DNA of 29,989 nt. It comes from Asparagopsis taxiformis. Taxonomy: Eukaryota; Rhodophyta; Florideophyceae; Bonnemaisoniales; Bonnemaisoniaceae. A program made the position numbers and the translations under genes. The DNA lies in assembly GCA_030407315.1 (NCBI GenBank), contig JALQPE010000861.1, forward strand, positions 1 through 29,989. Reading direction: 5' to 3'. The notes beneath the pieces are model-generated. The model searched no databases. It was not told the DNA's origin and saw only the letters and a program-made list of their open reading frames with translations. Position 1 is the stretch's first letter. Every line of letters begins with the position of its first letter. This document shows, one piece after another, positions 1 to 10,670 of the stretch.

Positions 1-1810
1 TGCTGCGATGCTTCGGAGTCCGAATTCATGGACGTAACCTCTTCTTCATCCGACCCGTCATCACTGGCAGCAGCATCGGTTGGCCTTCTGACTGCGGTCC
101 TTTGTACGTTTCCAAGTAATGGAACCATTCGTAGAACTGCAAAAAACGGAGCAGAACACGATGCCGTGGCCACCGGGGCGCAAAACAGCTCGTCACAACC
201 CTTCGATGCTAGCTGCATATCTTCTGCAGTAGCCTGTCGTACGAAGAGTTGGAATCGTTTCCTCTTACGACGAACATTGTAGGGCGGATCAGTCAGAATG
301 AGCTGAACGTTGCCCGTGATGGGCACGTGTTCTCGGGCTACTCGTCGGCACTGACCAAATCTTCGAAAGGGGACGTCGTACACCCGGCAATACTGACTCA
401 TTTTCGAAAGAAAGTCCTTTTGCGAGAGCCTGCCCTTCACTTTTCCTGCTCTTCTGTCGCTGGGGTGACGGTTGACGGGGGAGACGGCCCTTGGGCAGTA
501 AGACTGGTCCTCCAGGCCCAAGTTCAAGCTGGTTGTGTGTCTTGTCGACGGAACCAAACCTCTCCCTCCTGTGTTGCGACGAGTGGGAGTGTCATCAACC
601 GGCTTTGGGACCTTTTTCTGCGTCCGCGGCTTGTGGTGCCGGGCGGAGGACAGCCATAACGTCTTCGTCGAGGGTGTCAAAAGTACGCTGGCAACTTGGT
701 CCGGATTTCCGCTTGACAAGTATATTTCCAGCGCCCTCCAGCGGTCGGACTCCGGCAGTGTACAGGCGGGTGACGATAAGAAAAGGCAACCGGTCGAAGA
801 ACTTCCTCAAGGTCTCCTAAATGCACTGTGCTGCGCACGGTTCTTGTCTCTACTTTTCCACCATATCCATCAGGAGTGAGATAGGGGAGCTTTGTAGTGG
901 TAGAGATCTAGCTTCTCTCATCGGGCGAATAGACCTTCATCGAGCACGTCAAAACCAATGCTCACTGCTGCGAAAATGATGTACGGCGCCATCAACTCTT
1001 CGAAGCTGGAAAACTTTGCGGCGAAGGCCACATCGGTCCAAGCATGGTATAAAACTTGAACCACGTAACAAGCTCGATTAGTGCTTTTTCCGATGGGCTG
1101 GGACGCGTGCGGCTTCGTTCCCCTCTTCGGCCGCGTCGCCTATTCGGCGACGCGGCAGGTTCTTGTTGTGATTTCGGATGATAGACAACGCTTGGAAATA
1201 CATCAATACCTCGAACGTTTCCGGTGGGAGCAAGAACGAAGGCGCTTGGTTCCCCGCGCTGCGGCGCCTGTAGTGGCGAAGGAAGCATGTTAATCCAATA
1301 AGGAAGGTCTGCGGCACGATCCCCGAAAGGATGCAGTGCTCAACCCATTGCCCGATACGCTCATCCTGTCTTGAAAACTCGGCAATCGGTAATGCCAGAC
1401 GAACAATCTGCTTGGCTCGCTCAACGTTCATCTCTGCCATGGACGATTTCGGCAAACATCCGCCTCGACTCCAGCATTCTTCGAACGACCGCTGAAGGCC
1501 ATGCTGAGTCGACCTTGCAGCGCCGCAAATTGTTATTCGTGCCCTGCGCAACCCAAGCGCCAAGGTCCGCGTATGTGAAACCTCCCGGCTTGTCCGTCAA
1601 GTCTGGCGAAACTTGAGTGGGCGAATAAATCCAGCAAGAGGCGGAGGAAGTCTTTGCCAGCGAGAGTAGTTTCGCGGGGCGGCGCGACCTACGTTTCGAC
1701 GTGTACCCATGTCACTAGAATCCTCCCAAGGGCTAGCGGGTTCGCGCAGAATTGGCACGGTTGCGTCGTCAAACGATCGGATTGCTGTTGCGCCTGCGCT
1801 TATTCGTCAT
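1..1810 (-). pseudogene. DPPY-type DNA methyltransferase-like gene, 5' part, many frame breaks
   Basis: Minus-strand translation shows convincing protein in a series of frames. The proposed start is at 1810 (MTNKRRRNSNP, basic); the next ATG candidate is at 1710. A helical N-terminal part follows (for example VERAKQIVRLALPIAEF near 1435-1385). The C-terminal part contains VQLILTDPPYNVRR with the DPPY tetrad at 279-290, then LRPGGHGIVFCS with GGHG at 163-174, then FLQFYEWFHYLE, then an acidic stretch running off the left edge. DPPY followed by (L)xPGGxxxVF is the pattern of N4/N6 amino-methyltransferases of the PF01555 type. In the beta-class order the SAM-binding FxGxG would come later, outside this window. 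At least ten frame changes separate the blocks. Most coincide with short homopolymers (plus-strand positions 141-146, 182-185, 613-617, 781-784, 1051-1054, 1085-1089) and most need one extra base. It is either a decayed gene or an intact gene with homopolymer under-calls. Substrate (DNA or RNA) is unknown. Confidence 0.6.
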
Positions 1811-2149
1811 AATTGAATGAGTGGAAATCGGTACAGGATGGCGACCGCTCGGCGAGACAGTCAAATTTGACGACGTATCTCGTGACGTTTGCACTCTTTC
1901 GTGAGGAACACTGGTTGATATCGAACGGAACAGAGTATACGGGTACACAGCAATGGAAGGTCTGAAACCCGTAACCGGTGTAGGTAATAAGTTGTGAGGA
2001 TACGTGGTAGAGAAAAAATTTTAAAAAGATTGTGATTCCCTGTTTTGAGTGTTGTACTGCACGGCCGCCATGGCGGCTGTGACTGCGTCACATAGGGTTG
2101 TCCACAGGTGCATCACGCTTACCAGGTGAGCGACCATCCGGACGGCCAC
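1811..2149. other. Intergenic, no gene seen
   Basis: Between the methyltransferase-like start and the first satellite copy I see no open frame that looks like protein. The only notable item is a ctcattcaatt-like stretch just before the 1810 start, which loosely resembles an initiator element but is too close to the ATG to be trusted as a transcription start. Confidence 0.4.
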
Positions 2150-2338
2150 TGGACATGGGGATGTCCAGCTCAGATGCATTGCTGGCCAGCCCAGAAATTG
2201 TAATATTCGGGCAGAAAAATATTGCAAAAAAAACATCGATTTGGGCGGTCGATTGTGCCGTACGGCACACCCCCATCTCAAAAACATTCACATGTGCATG
2301 TTTTTGAGAATAGCCCAAATTTTAATTCAAATCAGGAT
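2150..2338 (+). repeat. Isolated copy of the hairpin-rich satellite (core)
   Basis: This matches the core of the roughly 500-bp satellite seen at 3470-4145 and 8750-10670: the GGATGTCCAGCTCAGATGCA segment, the GCTGGCCAGC palindrome, the perfect palindrome GTGCCGTACGGCAC and the CTCAAAAACAT ... ATGTTTTTGAG hairpin, ending at aaatcagg. The part after aaatcaggatgc is unrelated to the other copies, so this is a truncated or older copy. Confidence 0.85.
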
Positions 2339-2636
2339 GCAGATATTCGCCTTCTAGCATTGTCAGAAACACATTCGTATAACCACATTTGGAGAACCTG
2401 AGCCCAGAGCTATCGGTTTTGCGGGAGCTAAGCCAATCTCATATAATCAGTAACTACTTCCCGTCAGCTGAGTGGTGGAACCCCTGCTATTTTCTACCAA
2501 CGAGACATACGGGGTGTCACTCGGCAATCGTATATGATTTGGGTGCTAAATTTATTCAAGAGACGAATGGGCTTCGAAAAGGAGCCCAACAACGTTTTCT
2601 TGTGATCCATGGGTATAGGACTATTCTATTCTTCTC

Positions 2637-2960
2637 CAGGCTTCCACCATAGCCTCCTCCACCACCTCCGTTAATGGATCGAATATCCGAACCGCACCTC
2701 AATTGCTTTTCTTCTCATCCATGGGTACTGACATCTCCGAGATGTGAGGTCACATGTTCTGCAGGCTTCCACCGTAGCCGCCTCCTCCGCCTCCGTTAAT
2801 GGCAACAATATCCGAACCGGACCTCAACATGTTTTTCTTCTCATCCATGGGTACTGACATCTCACATGTTCAACATGTGAGATGTCAGTACCGGAGAAGT
2901 TCTCCAGGCTTCCTCCGTAGCCACCTCCTCCACCTCCGTCTGTGGGAATCAACACAACAT
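2637..2960 (-). repeat. Glycine-rich minisatellite, three copies
   Basis: Three imperfect direct repeats begin at 2637, 2762 and 2905 (spacing 125 and 143). On the minus strand each encodes GGGGGGYGGSL, as in glycine-rich structural proteins. Around each copy the phrase catgggtactgacatct recurs in part. Upstream on the minus strand lies a possible 37-nt intron (2976 to 2940) with donor GTAAGA and acceptor TTCCCACAG directly before the glycine-rich sequence, so this may be a fragment of a spliced gene. No long open frame joins the repeats. Confidence 0.5.
2850..2892. repeat. Perfect 21-bp-arm palindrome
   Basis: Arms 2850-2870 and 2872-2892 are exact reverse complements around one central base (2871). 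The left arm starts GGTACTGACATC and the right arm ends GATGTCAGTACC. It lies in the second glycine-rich repeat and accounts for that unit being about 18 bp longer than the first, so it probably arose by local inverted duplication of the GTACTGACATCTC phrase. Confidence 0.9.
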
Positions 2961-3045
2961 CACCACTGCGTCTTACCTCACACCCACATCTCTCCGGGAT
3001 GAAAACGGACGGACGACATAGGGTTTGTAGACGTTTAGAATCTTG

Positions 3046-3255
3046 TTAGAAAAAAGTAAACGAAGAGAACTTCTCTTTCATTGAATGATATCTCGTCCCT
3101 GTCGCAATATGTTCCATTTTCATTTCTCGGGTTGCACACCCATCATGGGTGATGAAGGCCTGATCGAACCCTCCGAGGGTCTTCGATGGATCGGACAGAT
3201 AGTGGAAGGCTTTTAAGCCTGTGACCAAGCGGCTATTGATTGGTTGGAGGAAGGA
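3046..3255 (-). pseudogene. Possible gene fragment, unknown
   Basis: A minus-strand frame of about 70 codons, beginning around 3255 with no convincing ATG and ending with TAA at 3046-3048, reads like ordinary protein (FLQPINSRLVTGLKAFHYL, then DPSKTLGGFDQAFITHDGC). I do not recognise the family. The upstream frame is closed by a stop after about five codons, so it may be an exon, a decayed fragment or chance. Composition gives no hint of membrane segments or a signal peptide. Confidence 0.25.
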
Positions 3256-3469
3256 ATTACAGAGGAAATATAGCTGAGTACGGTGCTCGCGATAGCTGTT
3301 AGGTTAAAGTCAAATATGTTTTTCGATTATTTTTCGTACGGAAATGCCTTGCAAAAGACGATGCTTTGTCGTTCTCCTGGAGGGAGTCCGTTGCATTGCA
3401 CTCAATTCGAGAGCATCGTCATGAAGGAGAGGATTATTTCTGCTTGTTAGAATCGGTTTAGAGCAGATA

Positions 3470-4145
3470 GCTAATGCATTACTGCCAGCCCAGAAATTGT
3501 AGAATTTCGGGCAGCAAAAATATTGTAAAAAACCTTGATTTCAGCGGGTCGATTGTGCCGTACGGCACACCCCCATCTCAAAAACATGTTCACATGTGCA
3601 TGTTTTTGAGAATAGCCCAAATTTTAATTCAAATCAGGGTGTCTAATTTGGCCACAACGGCCCCAGGCACCGGCCGCCGCCCCGAGCGGGGTCATCACTG
3701 GCTTCTGTAAGCACTAACTGTGAGGCTAAATGGCGCCGAAAGATGGGTCGATTCCAGGCTTCAAGCCTAAGTTATGCTAGGGAGAAATCTTCTTCCGTGT
3801 TTCATAATGGTCCCGCCTTACTCCCTCAACACAAACACTACTCACCCATCACGTTACTCATATTCCGTGCACTTTATATTAGTAGTGAACCCGCCTGCTT
3901 AGTTGCTGCAATGCGTGGATGTAGGCAGCACACGACCAACCTGAAATGGACGTCCGGTGGATGTCCAGCTCAGATGCACTGCTGGCCAGCCCAGAAATTC
4001 TAAAATTTCGGGCACAAAAAAAATTGTAAAAAATCAACGATTTGGCGGGTCGATTGTGCCGTACGGCACACCCCCATCTCAAAAACATGTTCACATGTGC
4101 ATGTTTTTTGAGAATAGCCCAAATTTTAACTCAAATCAGGGTGTT
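3470..4145 (+). repeat. Hairpin-rich satellite, about 1.4 units, upstream array
   Basis: Two successive copies of the satellite core about 502 bp apart (GTGCCGTACGGCAC near 3555 and 4057) are joined by the full linker: vague GGCC/CCCCGAGCGGGG hairpins, an AGGCTTCAAGCCT stem, the ctccctcaacacaaacactactcac segment and the gtggatgtaggcagcac segment. It ends at aaatcagggtgt, 340 bp before the ParB-dioxygenase start codon. The same unit is amplified on the other side of that gene. Confidence 0.9.
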
Positions 4146-4336
4146 CCCGGATAAAGGGGTGCTCGCAGCCGCCCCAAAAGCCGCCTAGCTTGACAGCTGT
4201 AATTTTAACACATTACACATCAAGGACACTGCCTGCTTCACGCCACCTCGTCAGGTTTCGAGAGCCCGACTCGGGCCCGTTCCGAACGGACACTCACATC
4301 TCGATTGCCTGTCTTGCATTCCAGCGGTCACGATAG

Positions 4337-4382
4337 GTGTGTACCTAACACAATTTCGGTTGTATTGTGTTATTATTTCCAG
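4337..4382 (+). other. Candidate intron in the 5' leader
   Basis: The sequence ATAG|GTGTGTACCTAAC ... TTATTATTTCCAG|CG has a GT donor, a T-rich 3' end and a TTTCCAG acceptor over 46 nt, about 100 nt before the proposed start at 4483. The CTAAC sits too close to the donor for a usual branch point, so this is weak. If real, it would mark the leader of the downstream gene. Confidence 0.25.
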
Positions 4383-4482
4383 CGATTGGCGTTCACGACA
4401 ATTCTTCAACGTGAAACATACCATCCACATCACTCGAATACGTCAACGTCAACCATCTCTTTTCCTTTCCAACTCAACAACC

Positions 4483-7400
4483 ATGGCGGATACGCATTTC
4501 AGCAGTTTGTTTTCAACGGTTTGCGGCGATCAAGTGAGCGCGTCAGCGAGTCGCGCGGACTCAAGCGCGGCGTCGATGTCGACTTGTTTGCGGACGTGGA
4601 CGGTGCGGCTGTGCATATTGGGACGGCTTCGGTGAGCACTGCTGGTGGCGATGTTGGCCTTCCGCGCACGCTGCACAACCACAAGCTGCCGGAAACCGAC
4701 GAGGCGGACTATATCGTCGTGCGCAACATTGCGACTAAGGACAAGTTCAAGGACCTCCCGTTCCCGTACATGTTTGATGGCGCCGAGGGACCGCCGGAGA
4801 CGATGGGTGGAGCATACGCCGCGGCGTTTTACCCTTGGGATACTCGGATGATGCGCCCCGCTGCGGAGGATGGCCCTAGCGACATTCGTACCCCTGCTGC
4901 AGCGTCAAACTTCAACGCAGCGACGAACCAGGCCAGCTCGGGACGGATGCCCAGTACCGGTCCAGCAGGCGAAATCACTGGTTCGGGGGGTACGAAGCAT
5001 CCAGCACGCTCCATTCCGGTTTCGGGAGGCACGAAGCGCCCTGCTCGCTCTGCAAGACCCTCCAGTGGAGGCACGAAGCACCCTGCTCGCTCTGCCAGAG
5101 CCTCCAGTGGAGGCACGAAGCACCCTGCTCGCTCCAACGTCACCGAAGCTACTACGCAGGACGTAACCGAGGTGGACGACGAACCGGAGGTGGCGGAGAG
5201 CATTCGTGAGCAGCAGGGGACGCAAATTACGGTGCCCAAGTTTGTGACGTCGGATTACGTCGGAGAAGGAGCGACTGTGTTGGTGAGGCAGCTAGTGGAA
5301 CCGGCCGTGACCCTTCGGGATGTGAAAGAAGACCACGTGGAGGACCTGCGCAACAATATGTTGGCTGTGGGGTATGTGAGCTCTTCGCGTATCACTGTGA
5401 CGGTGCTGAGGTCGCAGAACACGCATCTGTCCGCCGACACGCGTCTGTTCCAGAATGGCAAATTCCATGCCAATGCGAACGTGACCGTGATCGACGGACT
5501 GCATCGTCTCAATGCTATGCATAGCATTGCCGATGACTTCACGCGCCTCACCCGTATGCACAGAACCAAGCTGCCACAGGACGCAAACCGCTTGCGCTGG
5601 GTTACTCAGCCTCTGGATGTGTACTACCTTCGCCGCAAGGACGACAGTGATCTTCAGCCTCATGAGATCATCCACAAGAGTGCAGAGTCGAACCATACGA
5701 CTGGGACGCAACTGACGGAGCGCTCCCTGGTTCGAATCTTGTCGTCCATCCAGCAGTTCATCCGTACGATTGCTGTTGCAAATAACGTGGAAAACGCTGG
5801 CGACTTGCGTGAGTCTGATGTCATCCGAACATTGTTCGAGGCGCAGTTCATGGGGATGATGAATTCAACGAACACGGCCCGGCGGTGGACGCGTTTGGCT
5901 ATAGCAACGCTGAAGCATCCTGTTCTCGACGAAGTGTTGCGTGAGCTGAACAATTCTGAGCGCCGCAACGAGATTGGGATAACGCACCTGGACCACAAGA
6001 TAGTGCGCGAGTTGCTGGAAGAAAACTTTGTCTTCGTCTTGCGTGGTCTTTCGGAGTACTTGAACCCTGCTCATGGTGGACGTCCGGATGGACGCTTTGA
6101 CGTGAACGACTTCTATACATATGTCCGTCGCGTGACTGCAATAGCAAATTCTCTGTACGCTGCGTTTGGGCGCCCAAAGGGTATTATGCGCAAGTCATTT
6201 CTGAGCACAGAGATGGCAATTGGGTCGGTTAAGCAGCCGAAGGAGTTGCAATGGCATCTCACCAATGCCATTGCAATGTATAGAGGGGACGACCGGAGCA
6301 GTGAGGTTCGAATGCGACGGAGAACCACGCGTTTACAGGATTTGGAAACGAACTTGAAAGAGTTTTTCAATCCGACATTGAAGAAGAAGACTAAGGCTCG
6401 ACGCAAACGCCGCCCTTCTGCTGCCAATGTGAGACTCACTCACAAGAAGCAGCGGAATGTCGAACATGAGCCTGCTTCGCATGGCATCCGCCGCCGTTCA
6501 CAGCGACTTCGCTCGACGGGGAGCACACGCCTCGACGAAGAAGAGCCGGTTGTGGTACAACAATCCGCCGGGGAAGAAGAGCAGGCCGTTGTTGATAAAC
6601 CCACCGATCAACAACAAGCCACTGCTTCCGGTGATGAGGTTGACGAAGACTCCGCCCGTTCCCCCGATTCTGCCGTTGAGATTGTCCCCCCAAGATAACC
6701 AACGTGCTGGTGCGACTCCCTCCAACCAAGAATCTGTCCATACCGCTTCGGACGAGGAAGACAAAAACGGTGCAGACGAGGGCCAAGTCGAAAGCAAGGG
6801 GGTCCGCGAAGTGACAATTACATTCACTGTTCCGGAAGGGGTGGAAGTCGATGAAGACGGTTACATCGTTCGTGACTCTCCTTCTGAACACGACCTCCTG
6901 TTCGACGACCGTATGCCATCTCTTCCTGACGATTTCGAAGTCAAAGACCGAGCCGAAGGGCATCATCTGGCGCAGCGTCCCGCGGACGTCATCACATCGG
7001 TTAGGGTTGGCTGTCTGCCCCCGGTTGAGCTCAGGTTGTTATTGGAGAGTGTGGAAATCGATGAGGAGGGCAGAGAGGTGAGGTATTTGAAACAAGTGGC
7101 GATGGACCCTGTGTTTGAGGGGCTGCATATTCCGGAACAACATCGGGCTCGTCATCTTGTTTTCGAGATCGACACCATCTATCCGATGTTTTTCGCAGCG
7201 TGGAAGATGGCTGCCAAGGCGATGTGTGAGCCTACATCGACGTTTCTACCCTCGAGGCTGGACTTCGCCCAGGTTGCGCGAATGTCTACAAGCTGGAAGG
7301 ATTCGTATGAGGCCGGCACTGGTATGGCGTACTTCCACAATTGCCGAACGGAAATCAACGAGCGAGGGTATACGGTGATGCACAATTTCGCGGATGTAAG

Positions 7401-8480
7401 CTACCTCGATGCGTCGGACAAGTTCCCATTTGACTTGGGTCTCATGGAAGAAATTCCTAACCAGGAATTGTTTCGGTACTTTTTGGGAACGTGGGAGGGG
7501 GAGGAGGTGCACAAGGACCCTGGGAACCGGCAGCTGTGGAGTCCCATTGTCAATACTGGGGACGATGAAACAGATGAGAAGAACCGGAATGAGGGGAGGG
7601 CTCGCTTCACGTCTACGCGCCACTGCCTGGTTGACTATGCCGAGAACGATGAGACGCATATCGACCGGTTCAAGTTTGTGACGCGGCGAGCCCTGCTGGA
7701 TGTGTGGTTGGGAATCCTTGTCCGGCTGATAGGGCTGGAGGAGTGCGGTTTACCGGGAGAAAAACTTGTCATGCCGGCATCTGGGGGACGGTTTTTGATA
7801 ACGGGAAAGGGGTGTCCTCGGCAGGTCCCACACAATGATTTCCCTGTTCCTCCTCGCGACCGCAAAGATCAACTTCCGGGTTACTTTGTTATTGCCAACG
7901 GAGATGACCCATTCCCTATCTGGGTGTGTCCAGGGTCCCACAAGTACGTCTTTTCCAAAGCGCTGGAATTAGATATGTACGCCAAGACGATGAAGCTGAA
8001 GAAGGTAATCGTTCCGCCACGTTCAGTCTTCATCGGTCACGGCCATGTACAACATGCCGGGGCAGGGCATGTCGACAGAGTTGTGTCACACACGACAACG
8101 AGGTATCACACGTATTTCAGGAATGCGTCGTATCCGATTCCCGACAATGTTTCGTTTGGTTTCATCAGGCGGTTGGGATTCGAAGAAGAAGTAATCCCCA
8201 ATGCTCCGCGCCGGTCTGCCAGGCAAAGTCAACCGGCACCTGTCAATGTTCGCCACAAGACAGTTGTTCCCATCCCGGTCAAGAAAGATCGTAGGCCGAA
8301 GACAGGGCAACTCGGAATCATGCGGATGAAGACGACAGAAGCTCCCAAGAAGAGAACCCTCACACCGGGTCAAAAATCATCTTGAGCTATTCAACTCCAC
8401 AGTTGCCGATAACGCCTATTCTGCCGGGAGATCCTGAATATAGTGAGGACGAAGAGGAAGAACAATTTTCCGACGGCTAG
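4483..8480 (+). CDS. ParB/Srx-like domain fused to Fe(II)/2OG (PhyH-like) dioxygenase
   Basis: Read as one gene of about 1,332 residues. The start at 4483 (MADTHFSSLF) has strong context. One extra T in the T4 run at 4510-4513 joins it to the long frame that reaches 6698. One fewer C in the C6 run at 6686-6691 joins that to the frame ending at 8385. One extra A in A5 at 8372-8376 extends it through an acidic tail (GDPEYSEDEEEEQFSDG) to TAG at 8478. In order: 14-residue basic repeats (about 167-220); a ParB/Srx-like domain (about 266-350) with VIDGLHRLNAM at about 336; a helical region; a strongly basic nuclear-localisation-like tract (KKKTKARRKRR, then RRRSQRLR); an acidic linker; then a PhyH-like domain with INERGYTVMHNF, the metal motif HND (codons from 7831), GHGHVQHAGAG near 8038-8070 with the likely distal His, and RYHTYF. 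The iron ligands appear present. Role and substrate are unknown; nuclear DNA binding plus oxidation of a base or protein is inference. If the frame breaks are real, it is two overlapping ORFs. Confidence 0.7.
4985..5140 (+). repeat. In-frame minisatellite, about 42-bp period, four copies
   Basis: The motif acgaagc(a/g)cc recurs at 4992, 5031, 5073 and 5115 (spacing 39, 42, 42). It encodes GGTKHPARSARASS-type 14-residue repeats within the ParB-dioxygenase protein. The last two copies are nearly identical in DNA, indicating recent expansion. The repeats are basic and proline-containing and could contact DNA, which is inference. Confidence 0.85.
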
Positions 8481-8749
8481 ATAGCTTAACAACTACTACT
8501 TTGGTAAACAATTATCGAGAATATAATCATCTCCTTTATCACTTCCAATCTATGAACCTAGTATAATGTACTTCCGTTCCATGCTTTCAAACTAGATTGT
8601 CCATTCCCTCGTGGGTTGGAGCATGATTTCCAGGACGATTCCCTCACATCTCTAGACTCGATGGTCTATGGTAGAAATAGCAGAACAATTGGGTTTGTAC
8701 GTGCTTCATCGCCTACTTGCTTCCGGTAATGGGTGGACGTGCACGATAC
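8481..8749. other. 3' flank of the ParB-dioxygenase gene
   Basis: AT-rich sequence between the TAG at 8478-8480 and the satellite array. No open frame of note. It should hold the 3' UTR and polyadenylation site, but I see no canonical AATAAA. Confidence 0.4.
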
Positions 8750-10670
8750 ACGATCAACCTGAAATGGACGTCCGGTGGATGTCCAGCTCAGATGCATTGC
8801 TGGCCAGCCCAGAAACTCTACAATTCAGGGCAGAAAAAAATATTGCAAAAAACATCGATTTGGGCGGTCGATTGTGCCGTACGGCACACCCCCATCTCAA
8901 AAACATGTTCACATGTGCATGTTTTTGAGAATAGCCCAAATTTTAATTCAAATCAGGGTGTCTAATTTGGCCACAACGGCCCCAGGAACCGGCCGCCGCC
9001 CCGAGCGGGGCCATCACTGGCTTCTGTAAGCACTAACTGTAAGCCAAAATCGCGTCTTACGAAGGTTCGATTCCAGGCTTGAAGCCTAAGTTATGCTTGG
9101 GTGACATCTTTTTCCCTGTTTCATCATGGTCCCGCCTTACTCCCTCAACACAAACACTACTCACCTATCACGTTACTCATATTCCGTGTACTTTGTATTA
9201 GTAGTGAACCCGCTGGCTTAGTTTCTGCAATGCGTGGATGTAGGCAGCACACGACCAACCTGAAATGGACGTCCGGTGGATGTCCAGCTCAGATGCACTG
9301 CTGGCCAGCCCAGAAATTCTACAATTTCGGGCACAAAAAAATATTGCAAAAAACATCGATTTGGGCGGTCGATTGTGCCGTACGGCACACCCCCATCTCA
9401 AAAACATGTTCACATGTGCATGTTTTTGAGAATAGCCCAAATTTTAATTCAAATCAGGGTGTCTAATTTGGCCACAACGGCCCCAGGAACCGGCCGCCGC
9501 CCCGAGTGGGGCCATCACTGGCTTCTGTAAGCACTAACTGTAAGCCAAAATCGCGTCTTACGAAGGGTCAATTTCAGGCTCAATACGCCAGGGACAGGTC
9601 TTGGTCCTTGTTCCATCATGGTCCCGCCTCACTCTCTCACGACCAACCTGAAATGGACGTCCGGTGGATGTCCAGCTCGATTGCACTGCTGGCCAGCCCA
9701 GAAATTCTAAAATTTCGGGCACAAAAAATTGTAAAAAATCACGATTTGGGCAGGTCGATTGTGCCGTACGGCACACCCCCATCTCAAAAACATGTTCACA
9801 TGTGCATGTTTTTGAGAATAGCCCAAATTTTAATTCAAATCAGGGTGTCTAATTTGGCCACAACGGCCCCAGGAACCGGCCGCCGCCCGAGCGGGGCCAT
9901 CACTGGCTTCTGTAAGCACTAACTGTAAGCCAAATCGCGTCTTACGAAGGTTCGATTCCAGGCTTGAAGCCTAAGTTATGCTTGGGTGACATCTTTTTCC
10001 CTGTTTCATCATGGTCCCGCCTTACTCCCTCAACACAAACACTACTCACCTATCACGTTACTCATATTCCGTGTACTTTGTATTAGTAGTGAACCCGCTG
10101 GCTTAGTTTCTGCAATGCGTGGATGTAGGCAGCACACGACCAACCTGAAATGGACGTCCGGTAGATGTCCAGCTCAGATGCACTGCTGGCCAGCCCAGAA
10201 ATTCTAAAATTTCGGGCACAAAAAATCTTGCAAAAATCAACGATTTGGGCGGTCGATTGTGCCGTACGGCACACCCCCATCTCAAAACATGTTCACATGT
10301 GCATGTTTTTGAGAATAGCCCAAATTTTAATTCAAATCAGGGTGTCTAATTTGGCCACAACGGCCCCAGGAACCGACCGCCGGCCCCGATCGGGGGCTAT
10401 CACTGGCGTCTGTAAGCACCAACTGTAAGCCGGAGCCGGCTGCCGCCCCGATCGGGGCTATCACTGGCTTCTATTAGCACCAACTGTAAGCCAAAATCGC
10501 GTCTCACGAAGGGTCGATTTCAGGCTCAACACGTCAGGGAAAGGTCTTGGTCCTTGTTTCATCATGGTCCCGCCCCACCCTCTCGCGACCACCTGAAATG
10601 GACGTCCGGTGGATGTCCAGCTCGATTGCATTGCTGGCCAGCCCAGAAATTCTAAAATTTCCGAAAAATC
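8750..10670 (+). repeat. Hairpin-rich satellite, tandem array of five units
   Basis: Units start (gaaatggacg) at 8761, 9262, 9650, 10147 and 10595, giving periods of 501, 388, 497 and 448. The 388-bp unit lacks the block from the AGGCTTGAAGCCT stem to gtaggcagcac. The last unit stops at about 10665. Each unit is a string of inverted repeats, shown here for the first: TGGACGTCC/GGATGTCCA (8765-8785, one G-T wobble), GCTGGCCAGC, GTGCCGTACGGCAC (8874-8887), a 13-bp stem TCTCAAAAACATG/CATGTTTTTGAGA (8895-8930), TGGCC/GGCC, CCCCGAGCGGGG (CCCCGATCGGGG in later units) and AGGCTTGAAGCCT. Short open frames across it are repeat translations in several frames and are not genes. Confidence 0.9.

Noticed and set aside
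249..879. Three overlapping plus-strand open frames of 109-136 codons
   Set aside because: They are antisense to the methyltransferase-like gene, whose minus-strand translation carries DPPY and PGGHG motifs; the plus-strand products are not protein-like.
2389..2652. 87-codon plus-strand frame
   Set aside because: It starts at TTG, has no recognisable domain and ends in the glycine-rich minisatellite; support is too weak to call a gene.
9060..9080. tRNA gene
   Set aside because: Only a B-box-like string is present; the arms around it do not pair as a T stem and no anticodon or acceptor stem can be built.
8668..10428. Many 60-140-codon frames containing PYGTPPSQKHVHMCMF or similar
   Set aside because: The same satellite core read in different frames and strands; no conserved single frame or start.
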